From the NCBI GenBank assembly GCA_002366795.1, contig DFBX01000125.1, forward strand, positions 14,417 through 78,416: 64,000 bases of DNA, read 5' to 3'. Below the pieces are notes generated by a model. It was not told the origin of the DNA and did no database searches. It saw only the letters and a program-made list of their open reading frames with translations. Source of the stretch: Rhodobacteraceae bacterium UBA3069. Lineage in GTDB: Bacteria; Pseudomonadota; Alphaproteobacteria; Rhodobacterales; Rhodobacteraceae. Shown one piece after another: positions 33,647 to 43,936 of this stretch (positions within the stretch are counted from its first letter, which is position 1; every line of letters starts with the position of its first letter). The position numbers were made by a program, and so were the translations under genes.

Positions 33647-34744
33647 TCAGGTGTTGAACAGGAAGTGCAGAACATCGCCATCCTTGACGATGTAGCTTTT
33701 GCCCTCGGCCCGCATTTTCCCGGCCTCTTTCGCGCCCTGTTCGCCGTTGCAGGCCACGAAATCATCATAAGCGATGGTTTCGGCACGGATGAAACCACGT
33801 TCGAAATCGCCGTGGATCACACCTGCCGCTTGCGGCGCGGCGGTGCCTTGGCGAATCGTCCAGGCGCGGGCCTCTTTCGGGCCGACGGTGAAATAAGTTT
33901 CAAGGTGCAGCAACTCGTAACCGGCGCGAATCAGGCGATCCAGCCCCGGCTCCTCCAGCCCCATTTCCGACAGGAACATTTCTGCCTCGTCAGCATCAAG
34001 CTGGCTGATTTCTTCCTCAATCCGGGCCGAGATGATGACATGGCTGTTGCCCTGTTCGGCGGCCATTTTCGCCACGGCCTCGGAATGGGCATTGCCGGTG
34101 TTGGATTCGTCCTCGGCCACGTTGCAGACATACAGAACCGGCTTTGTGGTCAGAAGTTGCAGCATTTTCCATGCCTTGGCGTCTTCGGCATCCACATCGA
34201 CCACGCGGGCGGGATGGCCATTTTCCAGCACTTCCTGCGCGGCGGCCAACAGGCGGTCCTGCTGCTGCGCGTCCTTGTCGTTGCCCTTTAGCTTGCGCAC
34301 CAGACCAGCGCGACGCTTTTCGATCGATTCCAGATCGGCCAGCATCAATTCGGTTTCGATCGTGTCGGCATCGGGCACGGGGTCAACGCGGCCCTCGACG
34401 TGGGTTACATCGCCGTCTTCGAAACAGCGCAGCACGTGGGCGATGGCGTCCACCTCGCGGATATTGGCAAGGAACTGGTTGCCTAGGCCTTCGCCCTTGG
34501 ACGCGCCTTTGACCAGGCCGGCAATGTCCACGAAAGTCATGCGCGTGGGGATGATTTCCTTGGACCCGGCGATTTCGGCCAGCTTGTCCAGCCGCGCGTC
34601 GGGCACGTTGACCTCGCCCACATTGGGTTCGATCGTGCAGAAGGGGAAATTCGCCGCCTGCGCCGCTGCCGTTTTGGTCAGCGCGTTGAAAAGGGTCGAT
34701 TTGCCCACGTTCGGCAGACCCACGATGCCCATCTTGAAACCCAT
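33647..34744 (-). CDS. ychF: YchF/OLA1 redox-regulated ATPase
   Basis: 365 residues, the normal length. G1 motif GLPNVGKSTLF, switch II region DIAGLVKGASKGEGLG, a coiled-coil insertion (IEKRRAGLVRKLKG) and the C-terminal TGS domain ending in VKDGDVLHFLFNT. YchF binds ATP in preference to GTP and associates with the ribosome. The start at 34744 has GCAGGAGG upstream; the frame extends further upstream without a ribosome site and overlaps the trpA leader on the other strand. Confidence 0.97.
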   Translation of the reverse strand: MGFKMGIVGLPNVGKSTLFNALTKTAAAQAANFPFCTIEPNVGEVNVPDARLDKLAEIAGSKEIIPTRMTFVDIAGLVKGASKGEGLGNQFLANIREVDAIAHVLRCFEDGDVTHVEGRVDPVPDADTIETELMLADLESIEKRRAGLVRKLKGNDKDAQQQDRLLAAAQEVLENGHPARVVDVDAEDAKAWKMLQLLTTKPVLYVCNVAEDESNTGNAHSEAVAKMAAEQGNSHVIISARIEEEISQLDADEAEMFLSEMGLEEPGLDRLIRAGYELLHLETYFTVGPKEARAWTIRQGTAAPQAAGVIHGDFERGFIRAETIAYDDFVACNGEQGAKEAGKMRAEGKSYIVKDGDVLHFLFNT

Positions 34745-34886
34745 GCCGAAACCTCCTGCTAAAGTCTTTCGCGCTCTTAATAGGCAGGGGCGCGCATGGC
34801 AAGGGCGGCCTGCCCCGCTCTTTGCCCCATTGCTTTTGCCCGCATCCTTTGGCACATCTGCGCGGATCGTAGCTAAAGGACAGCCC

Positions 34887-35678
34887 ATGACCCGGATCGA
34901 TGCCAAATTTGCCGCCCTGAAAGCCGAAGGCAAGAAAGCCTTTGTCGCCTACATCATGGCGGGCGATCCCGATCAGGCGAAATCGTTTGAGGTGATGCAG
35001 GGCATGCCGGCGGCAGGTGTCGATGTAATCGAACTGGGCGTGCCCTTCACCGACCCCATGGCGGATGGAGAGACGATCCAGCTGGCCGGTCAACGCGCGC
35101 TGGAAGGCGGCCAGACCCTGCAAAAGACGCTGGATATGGCGACCGAGTTCCGCAAGACGGACGACACCACCCCAATCGTGCTGATGGGGTACTACAACCC
35201 GATCTACAATCGCGGCGTCGAACAGTTTCTGGTCGATGCGCAGGCGGCGGGTATCGACGGGCTGATCGTGGTGGACCTGCCCCCCGAGGAAGATGAGGAA
35301 CTGTGCATTCCCGCCCAGGCGGCAGGCATGAACTTTATCCGGCTGGCCACCCCCACCACTGACGCAAAACGCCTGCCCAAGGTTCTGACCAATGCATCGG
35401 GCTTTGTGTATTACGTGTCGATCACCGGCATCACCGGCGCCGCCGAAGCACAGGCCGACATGGTCGCGCCCGAGGTGAACCGCATCAAAGCCTCGACCGA
35501 TCTACCGATCATCGTCGGTTTCGGCGTGAAAACGCCTGAAACGACGCAGGCAATTGCGGGCATCGCGGATGGCTGCGTAGTGGGGTCTGCAATCGTGAAC
35601 CAAATCGCCGAAGGCAAGCCGGTGGCCGATATCCTGTCCTTCGTCAAATCCCTGTCGGACGGCGCGCACCGCGCCTGA
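34887..35678 (+). CDS. trpA: Tryptophan synthase alpha chain
   Basis: 263 residues, TIM barrel with IELGVPFTDPMADG (catalytic Glu and Asp), GLIVVDLPPEE, and phosphate-binding VGFGVKTPE. It cleaves indole-3-glycerol phosphate to indole for TrpB. AAAGGA precedes the ATG. It is divergent from ychF and separated from trpF-trpB by about 6 kb, a split arrangement common in Rhodobacterales. Confidence 0.97.
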   Translation: MTRIDAKFAALKAEGKKAFVAYIMAGDPDQAKSFEVMQGMPAAGVDVIELGVPFTDPMADGETIQLAGQRALEGGQTLQKTLDMATEFRKTDDTTPIVLMGYYNPIYNRGVEQFLVDAQAAGIDGLIVVDLPPEEDEELCIPAQAAGMNFIRLATPTTDAKRLPKVLTNASGFVYYVSITGITGAAEAQADMVAPEVNRIKASTDLPIIVGFGVKTPETTQAIAGIADGCVVGSAIVNQIAEGKPVADILSFVKSLSDGAHRA

Positions 35679-35737
35679 ACCTTTGACGGCTATCAGCCCC
35701 TTGCGCTAACCTGATCCCGCAAGGAAAGGATTACGCC

Positions 35738-36007
35738 ATGGCCGGAGGATGGGCGCGCGACGGTGCCGTGCAGGAACAGATCGACGCCTCGATTCAGGAC
35801 GAGCTGACGCGCATGAAAGCACGCCGCGCCCCCACGGGCGACAGCGCCACCCATTGCGTCGAATGCGAAGAGCCAATTTCCGAGGCCCGCCGCACCGCCA
35901 TTCCCGGTGTGAAACTGTGCATCGACTGCCAGCAGGAACGCGACGGCAAGTCGGCACAGCGCGGCGGGATCAACCGGCGCGGATCGAAGGACAGTCAGTT
36001 GAAATAG
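35738..36007 (+). CDS. DksA/TraR C4-type zinc finger protein
   Basis: 89 residues. A short helical N-terminus carries DELTRMKARR, followed by a four-Cys zinc finger, HCVECEEP ... LCIDCQ (C-x2-C-x17-C-x2-C), and a basic tail. This is the small TraR/YbiI type rather than full-length DksA, lacking the long coiled coil. Such proteins may bind the RNA polymerase secondary channel. AAGGAAAGG precedes the ATG. It follows trpA by 59 bases and is convergent with argC. Confidence 0.88.
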   Translation: MAGGWARDGAVQEQIDASIQDELTRMKARRAPTGDSATHCVECEEPISEARRTAIPGVKLCIDCQQERDGKSAQRGGINRRGSKDSQLK

Positions 36008-36026
36008 ACGCGGGTGGCGCGGGGGC

Positions 36027-36944
36027 TTACAGCCCCGCGCCCTCTTCCGTGCCCAGCATGATGTTGAGGTTCTGAACCGCCGCGCCCGATGCACCTTTGC
36101 CAAGGTTGTCCAGCGTCGCCAACAGGACAAGGCGGTTGCCCTCGTCCGAGGGATGCACCGACAATTCCATCACATTACTGCCGTTCAGCCGCTGCGGATC
36201 GACGCGCGGCCCGATAGAGGCCGGATCGACGAGACGCATGAATGTCTGCCCGTCGTAATGGGCCTTCAGCGCGCCCTCGTAATCCGCAGCCGCTTGGCCT
36301 GCGGGCAGGTGCAAGGGAATCTGAACGATCATGCCTTGGGCAAACTTGCCGACCGAGGGGATGAACACCGGCTTGTCCGCCAGACCCGCGTGGTGGACGA
36401 TTTCGGGGATATGCTTGTGCTTGTGTTCAAGCCCGTACACGAAAGCATCCGGCGCGGTGCCGTCCTCGTATTCCTTGATCAGCGCCTTGCCGCCGCCGGT
36501 ATAGCCCGAGATCGCGTTGATCGTGATACCAGCATCCGCAGCGACCAGCCCGACCGCCACCAAAGGGGCCAGCAGGGCAATCGCGCCGGTGGAATAGCAA
36601 CCGGGGTTCGACACGTATTGCGCCGATGCGATCGCCGCCCGCTGCCCCGCCGTCATTTCGGCAAAGCCGAACGCCCAGTCCGCAGCGATCCGGTGCGCGG
36701 TCGAGGCGTCGATGATCCGGGTTCCATGGGGCTTTGCCAGCTCCACCGCCTCGATGGCGGCATCGTCGGGCAGGCAAAGGATGGCGACATCGGCCTCGGC
36801 AAAGGCCTCGGTCCGCGCGGCGGCTTCCTTTCGGCGCTCAGGGTCCACCGAGACAAGCGTGATGTCGTCGCGCCCGATCAGCCGGTCGCGGATTTGCAGG
36901 CCAGTTGTGCCAGCCTCGCCGTCGATGAACACCTTATAGGCCAT
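36027..36944 (-). CDS. argC: N-acetyl-gamma-glutamyl-phosphate reductase, short (type 2) form
   Basis: 305 residues with the nucleotide-binding start FIDGEAGTTGLQIRDRL and catalytic Cys in SNPGCYSTGAIAL, then SGYTGGGKALI. This is the short ArgC2 form common in alphaproteobacteria. It reduces N-acetylglutamyl phosphate in arginine synthesis. Start 36944 has TCGGAGG upstream. Confidence 0.95.
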   Translation of the reverse strand: MAYKVFIDGEAGTTGLQIRDRLIGRDDITLVSVDPERRKEAAARTEAFAEADVAILCLPDDAAIEAVELAKPHGTRIIDASTAHRIAADWAFGFAEMTAGQRAAIASAQYVSNPGCYSTGAIALLAPLVAVGLVAADAGITINAISGYTGGGKALIKEYEDGTAPDAFVYGLEHKHKHIPEIVHHAGLADKPVFIPSVGKFAQGMIVQIPLHLPAGQAAADYEGALKAHYDGQTFMRLVDPASIGPRVDPQRLNGSNVMELSVHPSDEGNRLVLLATLDNLGKGASGAAVQNLNIMLGTEEGAGL

Positions 36945-37028
36945 GTCGGCCTCCGATTTGATATGTCGCGGGCATAGCGCAATCGGCCTGCACCGCGCAA
37001 GCAAATCCTGCGCGCGGCGGCCGGGGCG

Positions 37029-37810
37029 TCACCCCAGCGTCACATCCAGAACCATCATCAGGATCAGCCCGATCAACAAGCCGGTCGTGGCGCGGTTCTG
37101 GTGCCCCTTCGGTGGGTTTCGGGGATGATTTCGTGGCTTATGATATACAGCATCGCACCGGCCGCGAATGTCAGGTCAATCGGCAACACGTAGATCGAAC
37201 TATGTACCAGCGCCACGCCCAGCAGTCCGCCGACAGGTTCGACCAGCCCGGTCAGCAGCGCGATGATGAAGGACCGTTTCTTGGTATAGCCCTGCCCGCG
37301 CAAGGCAACCGCCACCGCCAGACCTTCGGGCGCGTTCTGCAACCCGATGCCCGCCGCCAGCGACATGCCGTTGGTTACATTGCCGCCGCCAAAGCCGATC
37401 CCCACGGCCATGCCTTCGGGGAAATTGTGGATGGTGATGGCGATGATGAACAGCCAGATTTTCGGCAACGCGCCGGGGTCCGCACCTTCGGGGCCGATGA
37501 TGAAATGCTCGTGCGGCAGCGAATTGTTCAGCCAGGCCACCAGCCCTGCGCCAAGGGCAGTCCCCACACCCGCCATCAGCGCGGCGATAACGACACCGCC
37601 GTAAATCTCCTCGGCGGCTTCGATCCCAGACAGGATCAACGAAAAATACGAGGCAGAGATCATGACCCCCGCCGCGAAGCCAAGCATCATGTCGCTGTTG
37701 CGTCGGCTGATATGTTTGCCGAACAGCACCGGGATAGCACCGACGCCGGTCATCAGCCCCGCGCCAAGGCTGGCCACAAAACCCAGCATTATGATATCGA
37801 TATCGCTCAT
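37029..37810 (-). pseudogene. ZIP-family divalent metal transporter, frameshifted near the 3' end
   Basis: The first 234 or so residues are a ZIP transporter: eight-helix pattern with metal-binding HNFPEGMAVG and LQNAPEGLAVA, and HEIIPETHRRG near the end. At the CCCC run 37104-37107 (GGGG on the coding strand) the frame shifts; adding one G lets the protein continue HQNRATTGLLIGLILMM to a TGA at 37029, giving the expected last transmembrane helix. As written it stops at 37073 with an unrelated tail (TRTAPRPAC). This is a real deletion or a sequencing error. Confidence 0.8.
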
Positions 37811-37875
37811 GCGCCGTTCCGCCTATCCTGCTGAGGGCGGACTATAGTCAGACGCTGAAGGGCCGCAAAACGGCA

Positions 37876-38316
37876 TTATTCGGGGCGGCGGAACAGCATA
37901 TGGATAATCGTATAGCTCATTACCGGCTCGTCCCTTTGGTTCAGCACATGGTAGGCGATTTCCGTCATGCCCGTATCGGGACGCGAGCGCAGCGGCGTGG
38001 ATTTCACCACCTCGGCCTTGACGGTCATCGCATCGCCGGGCCGCACCGGGCACAGCCAGCGGACCTCGTTCATGCCGGGCGATCCCTGACTGGCGTCGTT
38101 CCACACGTTCGCCTCCAGCGTCAGGGTAAACGCGATGGACAGCGTGTGCATCCCGCTGGCGACGATGCCGCCGAAATGGCTGGCCGCCGCCGCATCGGCA
38201 TTCACATGGAAAGGTTGCGGGGCGTATTTGCTGGCATATGCGATGATCTCCTCCAGTTCCAGCGTGCGCTGGCCGGTGGTGAATTGAAAGCCGACGGGCA
38301 GGTCTTCGAAATACAT
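37876..38316 (-). CDS. MaoC-like hot-dog dehydratase family protein
   Basis: 146 residues with a MaoC/R-hydratase fold: DLPVGFQFTTGQRTLELEEI, the PQPFHVNADAA loop, and GGIVASGMHTLSI, which holds the catalytic-type Asp/His region of the family. Substrates are typically enoyl-CoA esters; none can be assigned. It is divergent from lldD, sharing a 121-base promoter region with the operator-like repeat at 38392. Confidence 0.85.
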   Translation of the reverse strand: MYFEDLPVGFQFTTGQRTLELEEIIAYASKYAPQPFHVNADAAAASHFGGIVASGMHTLSIAFTLTLEANVWNDASQGSPGMNEVRWLCPVRPGDAMTVKAEVVKSTPLRSRPDTGMTEIAYHVLNQRDEPVMSYTIIHMLFRRPE

Positions 38317-38391
38317 GGGCGCTCTCCTATTCTGTCAGAATAGCCACGCAATCAGCCGCTTGCGCGCATCCAAGATTGCGATAACGCAACA

Positions 38392-38418
38392 GTATTGGTA
38401 AGAGAACTTAACCAATAC
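38392..38418. promoter_or_regulatory. Operator-like inverted repeat GTATTGGT-N11-ACCAATAC before lldD
   Basis: Perfect 8-bp arms separated by 11 bases, ending 19 bases before the lldD start codon. TTGGT/ACCAA half-sites are typical of GntR-family lactate and pyruvate regulators (LldR, PdhR), although the usual spacer is shorter. It probably represses lldD in the absence of lactate. Confidence 0.55.
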
Positions 38419-38437
38419 CCGCCAAAAGGCCATCGCC

Positions 38438-39604
38438 ATGCCAGTGATCACCAACATCGACGACCTGAAACGCCTGCACGAGCGCCGCACGCCGCGCATG
38501 TTCTATGACTATGCCGAGAGCGGGTCGTGGACGGAACAAACCTTCCGCGAGAACACCAGCGATTTCGACCAGATCCGCCTGCGGCAGCGCGTGGCGGTGG
38601 ATATGTCGGGCCGGTCCACGGCGACACGGATGATCGGACAGGATGTTTCCATGCCCGTGGCGCTGGCCCCCGTGGGGATGACCGGGATGCAGCACGCGGA
38701 TGGTGAAATCAAGGCCGCCCGCGCCGCCGAAGCCTTTGGTGTGCCCTTCACCCTGTCGACCATGTCCATCAACTCGATCGAGGACGTGGCCGAGGCGACC
38801 ACCGCCCCCTTCTGGTTCCAGCTTTACACCATGAAGGACGAAGATTACCTGCGCCGCCTGATCGAACGGGCCAAGGCCGCGAAATGTTCGGCCCTTGTCA
38901 TCACGCTGGACCTGCAAATCCTTGGCCAACGGCACAAAGACCTGAAAAACGGGCTGTCCGCCCCGCCCAAGCTGACGCTGAAAACCATGGCGAACCTTGC
39001 CACCAAATGGCGTTGGGGCATCGGCATGCTGGGCGCGAAGCGACGCGAATTCGGCAATATCATCGGCCATGTGGATGGCATTTCGGATCCGTCGTCCCTG
39101 ATGGCATGGACGGGCGAGCAGTTCGACCCGACGCTGGACTGGTCCAAGATCGCCAAGATCAAGGAAATGTGGGGCGGCAAGGTGATCCTGAAAGGCATCC
39201 TGGACGCCGAGGATGCCAAGGCCGCGCTGCAAGTGGGGGCCGATGCGATCATCGTGTCGAACCACGGCGGGCGGCAGTTGGACGGGGCGATTTCGTCCAT
39301 CAAGGCGCTGCCGTCGATCCTGGACGCCGTGGGTGACCAGATCGAGGTCCATCTGGACAGCGGCATCCGGTCCGGTCAGGACGTACTGAAAGCCATGGCC
39401 ATGGGCGCGAAAGGCACCTATATCGGCCGCGCTTTCGTCTACGGTCTGGGCGCGATGGGCCAGCAAGGCGTGACCAAGGCGCTAGAGGTGATCCACAAGG
39501 AACTGGACGTGTCCATGGCCCTGTGCGGACGCCGCCACATCGACGAGTTGGACCGCTCTGTCCTGATGATCCCCGAAGGGTTCGAAGGCCGCTGGCAGGA
39601 TTGA
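38438..39604 (+). CDS. lldD: FMN-dependent L-lactate dehydrogenase
   Basis: 388 residues of the alpha-hydroxy-acid dehydrogenase family: MFYDYAESGSWTEQT, FMN and substrate residues in the TIM barrel, catalytic His in SNHGGRQLDGA, and phosphate-binding DSGIRSGQDVLKA. It oxidises L-lactate to pyruvate, reducing the quinone pool. Other alpha-hydroxy acids are possible substrates. The inverted repeat at 38392 suggests lactate-responsive control. Confidence 0.93.
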   Translation: MPVITNIDDLKRLHERRTPRMFYDYAESGSWTEQTFRENTSDFDQIRLRQRVAVDMSGRSTATRMIGQDVSMPVALAPVGMTGMQHADGEIKAARAAEAFGVPFTLSTMSINSIEDVAEATTAPFWFQLYTMKDEDYLRRLIERAKAAKCSALVITLDLQILGQRHKDLKNGLSAPPKLTLKTMANLATKWRWGIGMLGAKRREFGNIIGHVDGISDPSSLMAWTGEQFDPTLDWSKIAKIKEMWGGKVILKGILDAEDAKAALQVGADAIIVSNHGGRQLDGAISSIKALPSILDAVGDQIEVHLDSGIRSGQDVLKAMAMGAKGTYIGRAFVYGLGAMGQQGVTKALEVIHKELDVSMALCGRRHIDELDRSVLMIPEGFEGRWQD

Positions 39605-39726
39605 TCCGAAAGGGGCCGCACAACGGGGGATTCAGGGCTTCCCAAAGGGCATAGACTCGTCTATATGCGCGGCTTCACGCGGGATACAGCCTTGGAGGAT
39701 CCCGCCCTAACTTATGGAGAATTCAA

Positions 39727-40359
39727 ATGGCTGGATCAATTCCTGATCTTCACGCCGAGGTCCGCACGGGGACAGGCAAGGGCGCCGCTCGTCAGGCACG
39801 TCGGGACGGCATGGTGCCGGGTATCGTTTTCGGTGGCGACACCGATCCGCTGGCGATCAACATCCCCTTCAACGTCCTCTTCAAGCGCCTGAAAGACGGC
39901 CGTTTCAAGTCGACCCTGTTCAACCTGAAGGTTGACGGTCAGGACGACGTGCGCGTGATCTGCCGCGACGTTCAGCGCGATGTTGTCAAAGACCTTCCGA
40001 CGCACGTGGACTTTATGCGCCTGCGCCGCACAAGCCGCATCAGCCTGTTCATCCACGTTGATTTCATCAACCAGGAAGAATGCCCCGGCATCAAGAAAGG
40101 TGGCGTTCTGACCATCGTTCGCCCCGAGGTGGAACTGAACGTGTTGGCGGGCGACATCCCTGACCACATCACCATCGACCTGGCGAACACCGACATCGGC
40201 GACGTGCTGCACATCAGCGACGTGACCCTGCCGGAAGGTGCCAAGCCGACCATCGACCGCGACTTCGTGATCGCCAACATCTCTGCTCCGTCGGGCCTGC
40301 GCTCGGCCGGTGAAGAGGAAGAAGGCGAAGAAGCCGCTGAAGAGGCGACCGAAGAGTAA
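39727..40359 (+). CDS. rplY: 50S ribosomal protein L25/Ctc
   Basis: 210 residues: the L25 domain (VRTGTGKGAARQARRDGMVPG) followed by the CTC C-terminal beta domain and an acidic tail rich in Glu (residues 195-210). It binds 5S rRNA. TATGGAG precedes the ATG. Followed by a terminator and pth, the usual pair. Confidence 0.96.
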   Translation: MAGSIPDLHAEVRTGTGKGAARQARRDGMVPGIVFGGDTDPLAINIPFNVLFKRLKDGRFKSTLFNLKVDGQDDVRVICRDVQRDVVKDLPTHVDFMRLRRTSRISLFIHVDFINQEECPGIKKGGVLTIVRPEVELNVLAGDIPDHITIDLANTDIGDVLHISDVTLPEGAKPTIDRDFVIANISAPSGLRSAGEEEEGEEAAEEATEE

Positions 40360-40390
40360 GCCCTTCGACCCGATCTTCGGGACAGTGACA

Positions 40391-40420
40391 GGCGCGCTCC
40401 TTCGTGGGGCGCGCCTTTTT
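40391..40420 (+). terminator. Rho-independent terminator of rplY
   Basis: GGCGCGC-TCC pairs with GGG-GCGCGCC (loop TTCGT) and five T follow. It lies 31 bases after the rplY stop. Confidence 0.9.
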
Positions 40421-40498
40421 CGTGTCCTGCGGGCAGTCCGCGCCCGTTGAGTTCACCCGCCCGTCGGGCTACATCTGGGCCATAGCGCGGAGCATGGC

Positions 40499-41179
40499 AT
40501 GAAACTTTTCGTCGGACTGGGTAACCCCGGAAGCAAATATGCGGGCAACCGCCACAATATCGGCTTCATGGCCTTGGACCGGATCGCGGCGGACCACGGG
40601 TTTGCCCCGTGGCGCAACAAGTTCCAGGCTGAGGTGACCGAGGGCAAACTGGGATCGGAAAAGGTGATCCTGCTCAAGCCAATGACCTTCATGAACCTGT
40701 CCGGCCAATCCGTGGGCGAGGCGATGCGGTTCTACAAGCTGACCCCGGCGGATGTGACCGTGTTCCATGACGAGCTGGACCTTGCCCCCGGCAAGTGCCG
40801 CTTGAAACAGGGCGGCGGGCACGCGGGGCACAACGGTCTGCGATCGATCCACCAGCATATCAGCCCCGATTACCAGCGCGTGCGCCTTGGCATCGGCCAC
40901 CCCGGCCACAAGGATCGCGTGGCAGGCTATGTCCTGTCCGATTTCGCCAAGGCCGAACAGGACTGGCTGGATGACATGATGCGCGGCATTTCTGACGGGG
41001 CTGCGGATCTGGCCGCTGGGGACGGGCCGAAATTCCTGAACGCCGTGGCCCTGCGGGTCGCGCCGCCGCGCTCCTCGACCAGTACGCCGAAAGCCGCGAA
41101 ACCTGCTCCGGCACTCGAACCGGCCTCCGAGGAAGAAACCCGCACACCGCTACAGAAACTGGCGGACAAGTTTCGCTAG
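40499..41179 (+). CDS. pth: Peptidyl-tRNA hydrolase
   Basis: 226 residues. Catalytic His in GNRHNIGFMALDRI near residue 20, Asn/Asp residues in KPMTFMNLSGQSVG and FHDELDLAPG, and GGGHAGHNGLRSI. It releases peptides from tRNA after drop-off. A C-terminal Ala/Pro/Glu-rich extension of about 35 residues is beyond the usual enzyme length. GCGGAG precedes the ATG. Confidence 0.96.
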   Translation: MKLFVGLGNPGSKYAGNRHNIGFMALDRIAADHGFAPWRNKFQAEVTEGKLGSEKVILLKPMTFMNLSGQSVGEAMRFYKLTPADVTVFHDELDLAPGKCRLKQGGGHAGHNGLRSIHQHISPDYQRVRLGIGHPGHKDRVAGYVLSDFAKAEQDWLDDMMRGISDGAADLAAGDGPKFLNAVALRVAPPRSSTSTPKAAKPAPALEPASEEETRTPLQKLADKFR

Positions 41180-41404
41180 GCCCCTTGATGGCGAACAGCG
41201 CCACCGCGCGCTCAGCCGGGGGCAGCCCCCAATCGGCGAAATGATCCTCTCGCAGGCCCGAGAACGCGCTTGAGGCGGCGCGCAGCTTGCCCTGCAACCA
41301 CAATGCGCCCGGATGCGCCGCCGGATCGCCAGTCCGCCCAGAACCACCTTCAGAACCAAGCCAAACGCCGCGCCGATTTTCAGCAATTCGCGGGTTCGCG
41401 TCAT
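41180..41404 (-). pseudogene. Possible decayed small membrane protein gene
   Basis: An ATG at 41404 (AAGG 12 bases upstream) opens MTRTRELLKIGAAFGLVLKVVLGG, a plausible short membrane segment. Near 41333 coding-like sequence moves to another frame (DPAAHPGALWLQGKLRAASS ... FADWGLPPAERAVALFAIKG), which then runs into antisense of pth without a clear stop. This looks like a frameshifted small gene, but I recognise no family and the evidence is weak. Confidence 0.3.
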
Positions 41405-41440
41405 TCTGGCGATTTGCCTTGGGAAAGAAAACCTGACCGA

Positions 41441-41768
41441 TCAGTCGTTATCACCGTCGCTGTCACAACCATCCGGATCGCCCCCGTGATCGTCGCCCAA
41501 ATCATGGTCGCTGCCATCGCCGTTGTCGCCACCCTGTCCAGTAGATGCGCCATCACGCGGATTGCTTTCGTAGCCGTCTATCGAGGCAACCTCATGCCCT
41601 CACGGTTTTGCGCAGGGTCGCGGCTTTGGACCCCGTTTACCATCCCCAGAACCGATCCCGTTTCGGCGTGGGTGACATTCTTGGCGCGGGTCGCGATTGA
41701 TTAGGTTTGTGCCTGTGCCAGGCCAGTGCCGGATAAACAATGGTTGCGAGGGGAAGGAAAATTTTCAT
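41441..41768 (-). pseudogene. Decayed secreted acidic protein gene
   Basis: On the minus strand AAAGGAG precedes an ATG (41768) opening a signal-peptide-like MKIFLPLATIVYPALA. The reading then has to move to a second frame (INRDPRQECHPRRNGIGSG), which meets an in-frame TGA after PCAKP and continues as GHEVASIDGYESNPRDG and an Asp/Gly-rich end (GDDHGGDPDGCDSDGDND) to a TGA at 41441-41443. At least one frameshift and one stop break the gene. The Asp/Gly tail resembles calcium-binding or linker sequence. No family recognised. Confidence 0.45.
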
Positions 41769-42003
41769 TGGCTCGGCTCCTTTTGTGAGGTGCGTCTTGC
41801 GCTTGCAGCCGCCGTCGGGGTCGCCCCGTCAGCGGTATGCCCTCAAATTGCGCCCCATCCCTCCGCTTGCGGCTCATGGCCGTCGCGCAAGCCGAATCTT
41901 ACGCGAAAATCATTTTAAATCCGTGCTTTAGGAAAAAATGCGCCGCATCTTGCCCGATCAAGGCAAAATGCGGCGCATACGCAACCGGAAACACAGGACG
42001 GTG

Positions 42004-43239
<1,236 letters not shown>

Positions 43240-43288
43240 CTGGATATCCACCCCTGCCTGTTCATCGGCGGCGCGGACCCGTTTGGGC

Positions 43289-43933
43289 CTACGCCAGTGC
43301 CGCGCGGACGAACGCCGCGATCGCGTCTGTATCCTTGATTCCGGGCGCGGATTCAACGCCCGACGACACGTCCACCTGCTTTGCCCCGGTGAGGCGGATC
43401 GCTTCGGCCACATTGTCGGGCGTCAGGCCACCGGCGAGCATCCACGGCTTGGTCCAGTATTTGCGCTGCATCAGCCGCCAGTCGAAGGACAGGCCATTGC
43501 CGCCGGGCAGTTCCGCGTCTTTGGGGGGCTTGGCGTCGATCAGCAGTTGGTCGGCTACCGCGGCGTAGGTGTCGATTGCAGGCAGGTCATCCGCGTCGGC
43601 AATGCCGATCGCCTTCATCACCGGCAGGCCATAGCGGGCGCGGACCTCGGTCACACGTTCGGGGCTTTCGCTGCCATGCAGTTGCAGCATGTCCAATGGC
43701 ACCGTGTCCGTGATCGCATCCAGCAGGGCATTGTCCGCATTCACCACAAGCGCCACCTTGGCCAACCCCACAGGCGCAGCAAAAGCCAGTTCGCGCGCCT
43801 GTTCGATGGACACATTGCGCGGGCTTTTGGGAAAGAACACAAAGCCAGCATAGGCGGCCCCGGCATCGGCCGCGGCTTTGACATGCGCGACCTCGCGCAA
43901 TCCGCAAATCTTGACCTTGATGTCAGCAGGCAT
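43289..43933 (-). CDS. trpF: Phosphoribosylanthranilate isomerase
   Basis: 214 residues: KICGLREVAHVKAA with catalytic Cys, GFVFFPKSPRNV, LQLHGSESPE, phosphate-binding LAGGLTPDNV and the VDVSSGVESAPGIKD end. It is the third step of the tryptophan branch. It lies 3 bases after the lapA-like gene and upstream of trpB. Confidence 0.97.
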   Translation of the reverse strand: MPADIKVKICGLREVAHVKAAADAGAAYAGFVFFPKSPRNVSIEQARELAFAAPVGLAKVALVVNADNALLDAITDTVPLDMLQLHGSESPERVTEVRARYGLPVMKAIGIADADDLPAIDTYAAVADQLLIDAKPPKDAELPGGNGLSFDWRLMQRKYWTKPWMLAGGLTPDNVAEAIRLTGAKQVDVSSGVESAPGIKDTDAIAAFVRAALA

Positions 43934-43936
43934 GGA

